Shown one piece after another: positions 43,661-54,117 of a stretch of DNA of 64,000 nucleotides. A program made the position numbers and the translations under genes. Below the pieces are notes generated by a model. The model was not told the origin of the DNA. It was given only the letters and a program-made list of their open reading frames with translations, and did not search any database. Within the stretch, counting starts at the first letter, position 1, and the number at the start of each line of letters is the position of its first letter. The stretch is from Bicyclus anynana (Eukaryota; Arthropoda; Insecta; Lepidoptera; Nymphalidae), in assembly GCF_947172395.1 (NCBI RefSeq), contig NC_069085.1, positions 18,788,698-18,852,697 of the forward strand, in the 5' to 3' direction.

Positions 43661-45545
43661 AAAAAGATATTGTTAACTGATTCACTAGATTCGTCTGCTA
43701 CGGAAGCCCAGAGACTATTAAGAGGCAATGTTAAAGAGTGCAACGTTCTTTTTGAATTTCACCAAATAACTGTATCAGACATTAAAAAATCTTTCAATTT
43801 GTTAAAATTAAAAAGAACCGGAGATCTGTGGGGCATGTCAGTGAAAGTAATATCTAATATAATTGATGTAATTGCTCCCCACTTAGCCATTATTTTTAAT
43901 GAATGTGTGGACTTGCGTATTTTTCCGAACCTAATGAAGCATGGCAAATTGATACCACTTTTTAAATCAGGAGACAAATCAGATCTTAATAATTATAGAC
44001 CGATTACAATATTGCCAACACTTAGCAAGGTCTTTGAAATAATCATATTAAATCAACTTTTATGTCATTTTAATTTAAATAACTTGTTTCATCCTGAACA
44101 GTATGGTTTTACAAAAGGTCGCAATACAACTGATGCAGGGGTTAAACTTTTAAAACATATTTATGAAGCATGGGAAGGTTCTAAGAATGCTATTGGTGTG
44201 TTCTGTGATCCGTCCAAGGCGTTCGATTGTGTTGACCATAACACCCTTCTACTCAAGTTAAGCCACTATGGCATCAAAAGTGTTGCACTCGATCTCATTG
44301 CCTCTTATCTCAGTGATAGAACGCAGAAGGTATGCATAAATGATATAAAGTCGCACGGTTCCACTACCATAATGGGCGTCCCACAGGGTTCAATTCTGGG
44401 TCCTTTTCTATTTTTAGTGTACATAAACGATTTACCATACCATGTCAGCGGCATATGTGAGATTGTACTGTTTGCTGATGATACATCCTTAATTTTTAAG
44501 TCCGACAGAAATAAAGATAACTCTGACGACGTAAACCGTGCCATATCGCATGTGTCGCATTGGTTCACTGCAAATAATCTACTTTTGAATGCCAAGAAAA
44601 CTAAATGTATTGAGTTTTCATTGCCAAATGTTAAAAAATTAGATAAGTCTATAATGATCGATGGTGAAACACTGGAAATGGAGAGTTCCACAGTTTTCCT
44701 GGGAGTGACCTTGGATTGTAAACTTCAGTGGGGTGCTCATATAGAAAAACTGTCTGGTAAACTTAGCTCAGCGGCATTTGCCGTGAGAAAAATAAGACAG
44801 TTTACTGATGTTGATACAGCTAGGCTTGTTTATTTTGCGTACTTTCACAGCGTAATGTCTTACGGTATTTTATTGTGGGGCAAGGCTGCCGATATACAAT
44901 CTATATTTGTTCTTCAAAAAAGAGCAATTCGAGCAATATATCAATTAAAATCACGCGAGTCCCTTCGTCAAAAGTTTAAAGAAATAGGTATACTAACAGT
45001 AGCCTGTCAATATATATATAACAGTATAGTATATGTAAGACAAAATTTTAATTTGTACAAACGAAAAGGAGATTTAAACCCACGTCTTACTAGACACGGG
45101 CATAAGTTAGTTATTTCTGCATATCGTCTCCAAAGAGTAAAAAAATCTTTTGAAGGTTTGGGTGTACTCTTCTATAATAAGATCCCCAAGACTGTGATGG
45201 ACCTGCCAATGCATAGCTTTAAGCAATGTGTTAAAAAACATCTACTTCGTCGAGGGTACTACAACATTGATGAGTTCCTTAATGATAAAGATGCTTGGAG
45301 GTCGTTGGATCAGCTTCCACCTTCACACAGAAAGTAAAACTATAAGAAATGTAAACAGTAATTGTTATTAATTGTAAATTATAATACTGTATGACTTTTT
45401 CAAAAGAGCAACTGTTGAGTTTCTTGCCGGTATCTTCTCAGCAGAACCTGCCTTCCGAACCGGTGGTAGAATCTTTACAAATAGTCAACTGACGTGTCAA
45501 AAGTGCTTGTAAACTGAGCCTACTTGAAATAAATGATTTTTGATT
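43661..45545 (+). mobile_element. Jockey-like LINE, 5'-truncated, inserted in a SINE
   Basis: It consists of an ORF2 part (43670-45337) plus a 3' UTR that ends aataaatgatttttgatttt+gatttt, a short tandem tail without poly(A). The left boundary coincides with the break in the SINE. A 3'-end copy of the same family lies at 5812-6240. No clear target duplication could be defined, because both junctions are A/T-rich. Confidence 0.8.
43670..45337 (+). CDS. Jockey-like LINE reverse transcriptase (ORF2, C-terminal 555 codons)
   Basis: The open frame lacks the endonuclease and begins in the linker; there is no native start (the first codon here is TTG and the frame is open further left to the SINE junction). 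RT motifs are complete: LIPLFKSGDKSDLNNYRPI (residues 93-112), EQYGFTKGRNTTDA, FCDPSKAFDCVDH with catalytic D180, GVPQGSILGPFLFLVYIND (236-254), LFADDTSLIF with D270/D271, and LGVTLDCKLQWGAHI. The first catalytic block reads CDPSKAFD where DLSKAFD is usual, so an L-to-P change may impair activity. A thumb and C-terminal region follow, up to HRK. No stop or frameshift breaks these 1.67 kb, which suggests recent insertion. Without the endonuclease and ORF1 it cannot move by itself. Confidence 0.88.
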   Translation: MLTDSLDSSATEAQRLLRGNVKECNVLFEFHQITVSDIKKSFNLLKLKRTGDLWGMSVKVISNIIDVIAPHLAIIFNECVDLRIFPNLMKHGKLIPLFKSGDKSDLNNYRPITILPTLSKVFEIIILNQLLCHFNLNNLFHPEQYGFTKGRNTTDAGVKLLKHIYEAWEGSKNAIGVFCDPSKAFDCVDHNTLLLKLSHYGIKSVALDLIASYLSDRTQKVCINDIKSHGSTTIMGVPQGSILGPFLFLVYINDLPYHVSGICEIVLFADDTSLIFKSDRNKDNSDDVNRAISHVSHWFTANNLLLNAKKTKCIEFSLPNVKKLDKSIMIDGETLEMESSTVFLGVTLDCKLQWGAHIEKLSGKLSSAAFAVRKIRQFTDVDTARLVYFAYFHSVMSYGILLWGKAADIQSIFVLQKRAIRAIYQLKSRESLRQKFKEIGILTVACQYIYNSIVYVRQNFNLYKRKGDLNPRLTRHGHKLVISAYRLQRVKKSFEGLGVLFYNKIPKTVMDLPMHSFKQCVKKHLLRRGYYNIDEFLNDKDAWRSLDQLPPSHRK

Positions 45546-45775
45546 TTGATTTTATTTTTAATTGGTCTGGCTAGCGGAAGCTTCGGCCGTGGGTAGTTAC
45601 CGCTCTACTGGCAAAGACGTACCGCCAAGCGATTTAGCGTTCCGGTACGATGTCGTGTAAAACCCGAAAGGTATCCTCCTCCTAACAAGTTAGCCCGCTT
45701 CCATCTTAGATTGTATCATCACTTACCATCAAGTGAGACTGTAGTCAAGCTCTTACATGTAAAGAATAAAAAAGA
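45546..45775 (+). repeat. SINE family 1, tail side, split by the LINE insertion
   Basis: It starts aattggtctggctagcggaa and runs through aaagacgtaccgccaagcga to agactgtagtcaagctctta. It is the exact continuation of the piece at 43625-43660 in the family consensus (compare 60268-60569). Confidence 0.75.
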
Positions 45776-46323
45776 AATATGTCTCTGGGTCTCTTACGAA
45801 GGATTCCTGATCTACACTGTTATGAATGCCCTTGTAGATTTTATTTTCCTTAAAACTTATATCATTGGTATCTTCAAGTCAAGATAAAAAGAGATCTTCT
45901 AGAAGTGCATTTCACTGTAGGCTGCATTTTCCTTTACCATCAGGTGTGATTGCAACCTAGCGCTAGATAATACAATGTAAAAACAAGCCTCTGATTTCCA
46001 AAACAAGCTGTATATTTAAGCATAAACTCAGTATTCATATTTCTTAACGGCACGTTCCACGGCGCCGACCTGCCAGACGACCGACACGATCGTTACTAAA
46101 CATTACCAACCACTTCCCGCCCGACCGGTCGCGGAGCTATCACTGCACTGAATGTATGCAAATACATTACATTACACTCGTAACGAGGACCGTCTACGTA
46201 CACCACTATCATTACATGAGATTTATCACTCCAAACACACCCTCGGTGTGAGGTAATGTAGGAACAGTTGATGGAACAACATAATGACAAGTCGATAAGA
46301 CAGGATAAAAAGATGACAATGTC
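45776..46323. other. Intron DNA with a repeat fragment
   Basis: 45880-45965 (cttcaagtcaagataaaaag, accatcaggtgtgattgcaa) is a fragment of the repeat at 2625 and 47740. No gene. Confidence 0.4.
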
Positions 46324-46652
46324 TTTTTTTTTTTTTATTCTTTACAAGTTAGCCCTTGACTACAATCTCACCTGATGGTAAGTGATGATGCAGTCTAAGA
46401 TGGAAGCGGGCTAACTTGTTAGGAGGAGGATGAAAATCCACACCCCTTTCGGTTTCTACACGGCATCGTACCGGAACGCTAAATCGCTTGGCGGTACGTC
46501 TTTGCCGGTAGGGTGGTAACTAGCCACGGCCGAAGCCTCCCACCAGCCAGACCTGGACAAATTAAGAAAATCTCAATCTGCCCAGCCGGGGATCGAACCC
46601 AGGACCTCCGTTTTGTAAATCCACCGCGCATACCACTGCGCCACGGAGGCCG
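46324..46652 (-). repeat. SINE family 1, full length
   Basis: This is the best copy in the window. On the minus strand it runs from GCCTCCGTGGCGCAGTGGTA through the B-box gggttcgatccc to gtaaagaataaaaaaaaaa. The head has pol III A and B boxes but does not fold as a proper tRNA acceptor stem. Confidence 0.85.
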
Positions 46653-47635
46653 TCAAAAATGTCAACTACTCGTATATCTACTACAAACCATCGCCTAGGT
46701 TTAGCAAATCAACATGGAATGTAAGAAAATGAAACCCTTCAACCTCTGGGCATAGCCGCATATTTTAAAGATATATTTGTTGAAGTTGAATTGCGAATTG
46801 AAAATAATTGTAAACGAATTCTCAAAACTAAATATTTTCAGTAGGTAGACAGTTTTATTTTTCTGAAAAAAAACTTATTTTTAAATCGTAATTTAACGCC
46901 AATTTTTATTATGTTTTTTTTAATTCTGCTCTAAACAATAGAGAAATTATCGTTTTAGTTATCTCTATACGAGTTTCGTCACAAAGAGATCTATCTACTA
47001 TTACTGTATAAGTCTGATCATCATCATCTTCATCGTTATTATCATCAACATTTGTGAATGTTTTTTTTTTTAATATTTCATTTACTCCATGAACAAGCAA
47101 TTAAAGATTTTATATAAAAACAATGGAAGTTTAATAAAATTGAACTTGATATTTTAATGTGTTCTAAATTAAAGTCACGGACAAACAGACAAAGTGGTCC
47201 TATTAAAGGGACCTTTCATCCATAATGAAGTACAAAACCCTTAAAACATGACCGCAGTACTCGAGGGCTGAATGTTATCTAAATGAGGAACATCAGTGAT
47301 CTGACGCGCTGGCCGTATAATACACTCGCTAACAAGATTCAGTTCAACTAGGGATGTGCTTACATGACAAGTTTACCAGACTACCAAAACGCATTGCAAC
47401 GATAAAGAAATCTACTGCATTATTATTAGGTTCTCAATTTTATAATGGACTACCAGAAACGAAAATTAAGTTTAATTTTAAACAGTTTCTACTGATTACA
47501 ATAGTAGTAAAAAAGTTGATGGTAAATGGGCCATCAGCTTGGTCCGCTGAATCGCCGAAAGGTTGCCGGTGTACTACAAAACGTATTTTGGGAACTAACT
47601 AACTAACAAATTGTATTTAGTGCGCTCAGGAACTA
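46653..47635. other. Intron DNA
   Basis: No supported gene. Confidence 0.35.
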
Positions 47636-47890
47636 TTCAGTCTGGTGCCACCTTCGCCATTCTACCACAGGACTGCTAGGCACCGCAGAGATATACACTG
47701 CCACGTCGTCGATATAACTCGGACTGCAAAGATGCGGAAAGTGCTCTTCCAGCTTCCGTTTTCCCCACCACCTACAATAAGGGTATCTTCAAGTCAAGTG
47801 AATAGTCATCTTCTAAGAAATCGCGTTCCACCATAGACTGCATCATATCTTACCATCAGACGTGTTTGCAGCTAAGCGCTTGCTTATACA
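47636..47890 (-). repeat. Dispersed repeat, same family as 2625
   Basis: Blocks ccacctacaataagggtatc, ttcaagtcaagtgaatagtc and agactgcatcatatcttacc. The left part (ccaccttcgccattctacc) may be the body of a longer element. Confidence 0.45.
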
Positions 47891-48276
47891 AAAAAACAAT
47901 GTAATTACACTTCAAACTTCAAAAATGAACACAGCAATACTTCCAGACAGCCAAATTCAGCGTGGAAGTCTAACTTCTTAAGACGAGCAAAAATCTCTAC
48001 TTCTACCAGAAAATCTTGCAATCCAGACAAATGATTCCGCCAATTTAGTGCCTTATCTATGATCATTTAAATGGTTTGTATTACTAGAAATAAGTCAGAG
48101 GCACTTTTCCAACTCTCTTAATGAACAACTCAGCATGTGACTGGCAAACTTGCCAGTTTGGTGTCAGAAATATGTATAATGACAACACTTTAACAAACAC
48201 CAAGTTATATATATCTGCACTTATAAATACTCCATCAATCTCGGCACCCCTTCACTGTAAATACTTAAAAAACCTC

Positions 48277-48385
48277 AACAAACAAATGGCTGAGTTCATT
48301 CTTAGCTTAGTCATTGACTAGCCCACACTTTGGTTTCGCATGATTTACTCCTCCAATACAAACAATAATTTCATTTCGAAATATA
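48277..48385 (+). repeat. Direct duplication of about 108 bp, copy 1
   Basis: It matches 49698-49805 with few changes (aacaaacaaatgg..., gcttagtcattgactagcc, gatttactcctccaatacaa). Neither copy is coding. Confidence 0.7.
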
Positions 48386-49697
48386 TTTTCTAACTACTCG
48401 GGTAAGTGACCGGTGATTCAGTATGCATCTTCGGAAACGTATAACCATGTGACATATTGGTGACAATGTATTTAGGACCTTAACACTGGGGTTTAAAGTA
48501 GGTTATCGATGATTCTGTGTGTGTGATTATCATCTTTGGTTATATGTCATCGTCTGGTCTAAATCCGTAGTCGCCGACAGCGACCCCCTTCCCGGGTGCG
48601 TCGTGTACTATTTATTCCACGCCCCTAGCTTTCAGTGATTCAGAGCTTCATTGATCAGATGTTGAAGGTATCGTAACTTTACGTTCACTTTTTCCACTTT
48701 GGTGCAGTGGTGTCTTATAAGTAAGTCCAAGGTTTGGGTGGAGTCAATTTGAAGGAATACTTGTTTTAAGGTCTAGATATTAGGACATTTTACTTGTTTT
48801 GGGAATTATTTGTTAGTTGTTGATAATCTCTGAAACATAAATCGATTCAAAGAAAAAAATTGCTTTGAAATTTTACTAAACCCTTTCTTAACTATGCACC
48901 TAAATAGCAAAAACTGCATCTTAAATCGTGAATAGATATAGAAACATACGAATACAATAGATCAAATGCAAAAATTCCTTTATAAAAATTACGGATTTGT
49001 CGTGGATGAAATCATTTGGATATTCCCGAAGACGTATTCCTTTTGGAAAGCTACCACTACCAATTCAGTTCATATACCAATCAGTCAATATCCAGAAGTC
49101 CTTAGATATGACCCATTATATTTTATTGTTTGGCTACTCCCTCGAACAATGAATCATTTGTGTTGATACAACGAGACATTTAACAAATTGAGGAAACAGC
49201 CATCACGATCAGGCGGAGTGTTTCGAAATCATTACAATATTAAGATAACCATCGGCCACTTGGATCCAATTTGTTTCATGTCTTATCCCCTTGAATAATC
49301 GAATGACGGTAGATATAAATTGTGATTGTTCGGAACTCTGGCTTTGTTGAATAATACGCCTCAGGAACTGTTGTTTAATATTCATCTTTTATGTTTCGTC
49401 TTTATTATCACTAGAAGCCTCATCATCATTATCATTGTCATCAGTTGATGAGCGTCTACAGTTCGTCATGGGTCATGATTCCCAAACACTAAGGAGTGGT
49501 CGTGGACTTTTGGCGATTGGCTGCATTATAGCAACACTCCACGGTCTGCAGATCAGCCTCTGTATCTTCCTTATTTTTAATTATTGGCCTTCAACTTTAG
49601 TTGTATCTCTCCTATTAGGAGTGGGGACTTAGATTTTACCAACCGCTTTACCACTGTTCCGATCAGAGGCACGGGGAAAATGTAATACTACCAAAGT

Positions 49698-49805
49698 AAC
49701 AAACAAATGACTGAGTTCAATCTTAGCTTAGTCATTGACTAGCCTACATTTTGGTTTCGCTTGATTTACTCCTCCAATACAAACAATAATTATATTCGAA
49801 ATATA
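49698..49805 (+). repeat. Direct duplication of about 108 bp, copy 2
   Basis: The second copy of the block at 48277, 1.4 kb away in the same orientation. Confidence 0.7.
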
Positions 49806-51352
49806 CTAAATATTTAATTTAATTATTACATCCAACAAACTGTTTGATGCAAGACCACTTATTCTTTCATCTATCTGTTTAATAGTATCAAAGAAATATA
49901 TGTTTCATGTAGGTTCACAATAATAATGTTACCAAAGTTATTTTTTAATCCGCTATCTATAGCTATAAAAAAAATCTCGCGTCGAAACAAATAACTAACT
50001 AACGAACTTCTCGCAAGTAATTAAAGTTCTTGCTGCGGCGACAATGTCAGCAGCCTGGCCCAGATCTCGATCAATCACTTCGGCCGGCTAGTTCTTGTCG
50101 CAGCCTCGTATAACTGTTAGTAATCGACGCTATGACGATTCGTCACGACACGACACCTATTCATACTAATTACGATTACTTTACTTTGCCGAACACATAT
50201 TACAATTTACCTTTTAACGATTGATTTTAAATAACTGTTAATTTCAGTGAATTGACAACTTTCGAGAAAATCCAACCCGGTGTAAGATTTTTGCGACCAA
50301 AATTCATTAAAATTAAAAAAAATACGTAATGATGGGTACTACAAACTGGGATTTGTATAGGACCATAATAAACAGTTCGTGGTTTGGGGTTACAATGCTG
50401 ACGTGAGTAAAAATTATATTTTTATAAGACATGCCTACCTAGTCATAAATAGCTAACATAACTTCTTTTATATCAGAAATTCTTTCCATAAACATAATTC
50501 ATTCCATAGCATAATATAAAAGCCGACTACAGATCAACTGAAAGCTGAGGTGATGATCTCGATCACGCTTTCAAACAAATAACCGCTTTAGATTCATTCG
50601 TTTAGAAGATACGATGTTACATACAGACACGTCTAAGTTTTAACACCCCTCTTTTTATATTGGGGGTAAAAAACATCAATGAACGGTACAAACGCTCAAT
50701 ATTAACGAGACAATAGCACCTGCGAGCTCGGAGGGTTGGAACGCGTGGCAAATCGGGTGAAACAATACCCTTCCACGAAACGCTCTGACTACCTGTCCCG
50801 TCGGAGTGCGCCGAGGTATATCATTTTGACCACTCACCCGATGTTATTGACGTGTGTTAACAATACGATTATATTTTAACTTAATAATAGACAAGGTAAT
50901 ATTCACTTAACTTGTGAAATTAAATTTTCAAATTTAAATTCGATTACATCAAGACTTAGATAGTTTTCAAACACATGTTAAAAGTCAAAAACTTCTTATG
51001 GAACACTTACAATACTCTCTCATAGTTTTGACAATCAAAACTTTCTTCTTATTGATAAAATCACAAACTTTTATCGCATAAGTATAACATATAACCATAA
51101 CGAAACAATAAGCACAAGGTGACAGGCATCTCTCACAGACGTGCTATCTCGCGCGCTAAAAATATCACCAATATAAATAATTCCATTGTATCGTCGCACT
51201 TACGTGTTTTTGAAATCTCTTTTATAACATAAATTAAATTAGAACACACTTTTTATTCTCTTATGTAAATAAATAAATAATAATTTGACAACCACTCTGG
51301 GGTAGTTGTGTAGTTATATAGTTTTGAAAAGAGAGAGTCAAAGAGATCCTAG
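49806..51352. other. Intron DNA
   Basis: GC-richer patches at 50030-50110 and 50720-50830 show no exon signals. Confidence 0.35.
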
Positions 51353-51545
51353 ATTAGATTCCCAGCTCGGGCAATTTAGGCTTACACATTTTCAGAATTG
51401 TCGTGTCTGTCTACTTTCCACCTGCAAAGACATACCCCCAAGCATTTTCGCGTTCTGGTACGACGCCGCGTAACAATCGTCAGGTACAGGGACGATGAAG
51501 TTAGTACGTGTTTCAAGTTAGACCGCTGCCATCGACTGCACAACT
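51353..51545 (+). repeat. SINE family 1, decayed
   Basis: The remnants gattcccagctcgggcaatt, cctgcaaagacatacccccaa and gttctggtacgacgccgcgt follow the family order. Confidence 0.5.
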
Positions 51546-51944
51546 TGAACATTAAGTAAAAAAACTCTGTGTACAATATCTAAAGTCGATCTCCCGGAAT
51601 CTCTATCCCGGAATACTAATCTGGCATTTAACTATAGTCGGTAATTGATTCGAGATCCCATTACAGATGAGGAAGTCGCCGGTGTCGTGGCCCCGGCATC
51701 AGATTGTATGGAAATCTGATCTCGCTGCTGTAATAGGTATCTCTTGGAAGTTATTCTAGTTTTTTGCTTAGAGTAACTTTTTTTCGAAGATATCTAATAT
51801 CGTGTAGAAATATATCAGATTGAACCTTTATTTTGTCTTAACTTAATAAACACCTTGACAGATTTGATTTTTTTTCGTTATTTTTGAATAAATAATCATT
51901 ATCAATCTATTTTAACACTACGCTACGTTTATTCCACTACAGGG
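51546..51944. other. Intron DNA
   Basis: No supported feature. Confidence 0.35.
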
Positions 51945-51967
51945 TTAGGCCTTCCTTTTATAGGATA

Positions 51968-52160
51968 CTAGCTGACGCCGCGTGGTTTCACCCGCGTGGT
52001 TCCCGTTCCCGTAGGAATATATAGCCTATAGTCTTCCTCAATAAATGGGCTATCTAACACTGAAAGAATTTTTCAAATCGGGCCAGTAGTTCCAGAGATT
52101 AGCGCGTTCAATCAAACAAACAAACAAACAAACGCTTCAGCTTTATTATATTATTATAGA
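51968..52160 (-). mobile_element. Helitron-like element, subfamily A, nested in an older repeat
   Basis: On the minus strand it begins TCTATAATAATATAATAAAG and ends CGCGGCGTCAGCTAG, between A and T. The flanks ggttaggccttccttttata and tatggagcttgaagccacta rejoin into the repeat seen at 10820-10940. Confidence 0.75.
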
Positions 52161-52960
52161 TATGGAGCTTGAAGCCACTACGCTGCCTAAATGCGGGTTT
52201 CTAGGCATAGGGTGATGTTTGTCTTCGTTACGATAACTACCGGATGACGTTGATAATTACTGGGTCATTTGTAATGACTGACATCTTCGAGGCACGGGAG
52301 AAGGTCTTGGAAAAAGAAGTCCGACTCAGCCCGGCTATTCTCTAACGATGTTTTGTATAATTCGGAAGTGCGAGTTTCGAATTCACCGCTATCTTTCTCA
52401 TTTTTTTAGTAGGTATTGTGTTAAACAGAGAGAGATAAAGGTGAATTCGAAACCGCGCTTAATTATAAAAATATCATTACAGAATTGCCTAGCAGGACTC
52501 GAACCCTGCTGAAACTATTTAAATTAATCACTGAAGCAACGAGCAGATAACGAAAACGCGGGAAAAAACTAAGGTACGTTACTGTTTACTTCAATTTTAC
52601 ACAATATGAAACGCTTGTCTGTGCACCTCCACTACCAAAGCTCGGAATTCCAAAAGTAGACAAGCTATACTCGCCATAAGATACAAGAGTAAATCTTCTA
52701 AGCAAACGCATTCCTGGGCCACATCTACACTTACCATCAGGTGAGACCGTGGTATTTCTAAAGGGCACATATCACGTACCCGGACAAGCGGCAATGTCCA
52801 CATTACAAAGTAAACAGCAAGACGAGTCTGTGTTCCACGAACATAGAACGTGACATAGTCACTCGAGTCGCTTCCTTGTTCGTTTGTTTGTCTGCTGTTA
52901 CTCCCAACACGGCGTGGAATCTGGTCATTAGAATGTCCCAAATAAGCAGAGTATATAGTT
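52161..52960. other. Intron DNA
   Basis: The right half of the interrupted repeat extends to about 52215. A SINE-like tail (cttaccatcaggtgagac) lies at 52731-52748. The minus frames here have no domain. Confidence 0.35.
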
Positions 52961-53134
52961 TTTTTTTTCTTTACAAGTTACCTCTTGAATATAATCTCAC
53001 CTGATGGTAAGTGATGATGCAGTCTAAGATGTGGGCTACATTTTTAGGAGGATGAAAATCGGCCCAGCCATCGACCGAACCCAGGACCTTCGTATTGTAA
53101 ATCCACCATGCATGAAGGACGCCACGGAGGCTGT
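52961..53134 (-). repeat. SINE family 1, internally deleted
   Basis: The head (gcctccgtggcgtccttcat on the minus strand) and tail are present, with about 150 bases of the middle missing. Confidence 0.75.
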
Positions 53135-53387
53135 CAAAAATAAACGTTACGGAGTAAAACATTACATGGGTTGTTTATAGTATGAGAGCCGAAGGGGTGG
53201 TTTTGGGATTTACTGGAGCGTGGCAAATGAGCTGCTCCTTCCTCACACATGAACCTCAAGCTTAAATTTTGAAAATCCTATGATTGTAACGTAACATGAG
53301 GTAGTCAATAACAAATACATAAGGTAATTACAAAGTTGCATAAAACCTTATTTTGGGAATCTCGAGCTGCGAATGCGGTTGATGTCT

Positions 53388-53443
53388 TTAAGTAAAGGAA
53401 GAATACATTTTTCATTACAAAAATGTATTCTTCCTTTACTTAA
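53388..53443. repeat. Perfect 25-bp inverted repeat with 6-base loop
   Basis: Arms 53388-53412 (beginning TTAAGTAAAGGAAG, ending ACATTTTT) and 53419-53443 are exact reverse complements around cattac. Pairing stops sharply on both sides. It lies about 600 bases inside laminin intron 1. Confidence 0.9.
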
Positions 53444-54035
53444 TCGTAAAATAACGTAGATACGTATTTTATTGTAATTACACAAAGACATCTAATATAC
53501 TAAACCTAAAGAACTTACACCGAAATCAGAAAAAAATGACCACTTGCTGGTCACGGATGATTGACACCCATAGTCTGTTAAGGACATAATCCGGTTATGT
53601 CCCCTCATTGAAGATGGGTTTCTTATTTTGTTTTTCATTCCGGTAACATCAAAATTGTAATTTTTTTGATCTAATTGGTTAGGAGTACCGTAAATAATTG
53701 ACTAAGTATAACACAACTTTTGACTAAGTAGGTAGGTTAAAATTACAACTTTTTCAATGTCAAGTCAAGTCTAAGTGACGATGTATTCCTGGATAATAGC
53801 GTTCTAAATAAAGAATTTCTATGGTGCTGACTATTTCCTACCCTCCCGGGATGTTCAATTTCATGGCGCAGAGATAACTAGTAAGAAACGCTAGTATTAA
53901 AATTAGCCTAATATCAAATAGGCGAAGTTACTACGAGACTCTATCACCGTTTTGGAAGGCAGGATGCTGAAACAAGCCGGCTAGATTATATATTCTTATT
54001 TTTTTTAATGCAAAAGTAAAAAATTCTAAATGTAC
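53444..54035. other. 5' part of laminin intron 1
   Basis: AT-rich. A small palindrome, GGACATAATCCGGTTATGTCC in part (8-base arms), lies near 53582. No repeats are recognised. Confidence 0.4.
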
Positions 54036-54117
54036 CTGGTTTCTGATGCCGATGCTTCTTCCCTTTGCCAGCGACCGCTGCCACCAGCAGCGCCAACACC
54101 AGCGCACGGCACCACAT
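54036..54117 (-). CDS. Laminin subunit alpha, exon 1 (signal peptide)
   Basis: On the minus strand ATG at 54117 opens MWCRALVLALLVAAVAG, a classic signal peptide with a likely cut after AVA, then a basic stretch, KGKKHRHQKP. The exon ends CCAG|gtacattta, leaving one base (G) that is completed by GT of exon 2 to Gly. The assignment to laminin depends on this phase match and on exon 2 needing a signal peptide, because the exons are 41.5 kb apart. An independent gene is possible but would need another partner. GC-rich codons contrast with the surrounding AT-rich DNA. Confidence 0.75.

Larger units (their letters stand above)
12538..54035 (-). other. Intron 1 of the laminin alpha gene (about 41.5 kb)
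   Basis: Bounded by donor CCAG|gtacattta at 54035 and the acceptor at 12538, both phase 1. Everything between, including the transposase and the LINE, lies in this intron. Long first introns are common in extracellular matrix genes, often with regulatory elements. No competing exon of the same gene was identified inside it, except for a speculative one at 41565-41610. Confidence 0.75.

Noticed and set aside
46513..46698. Plus-strand frame over 46513-46698
   Set aside because: It lies in the head of a SINE; the same peptide wording would arise from every copy of the family.
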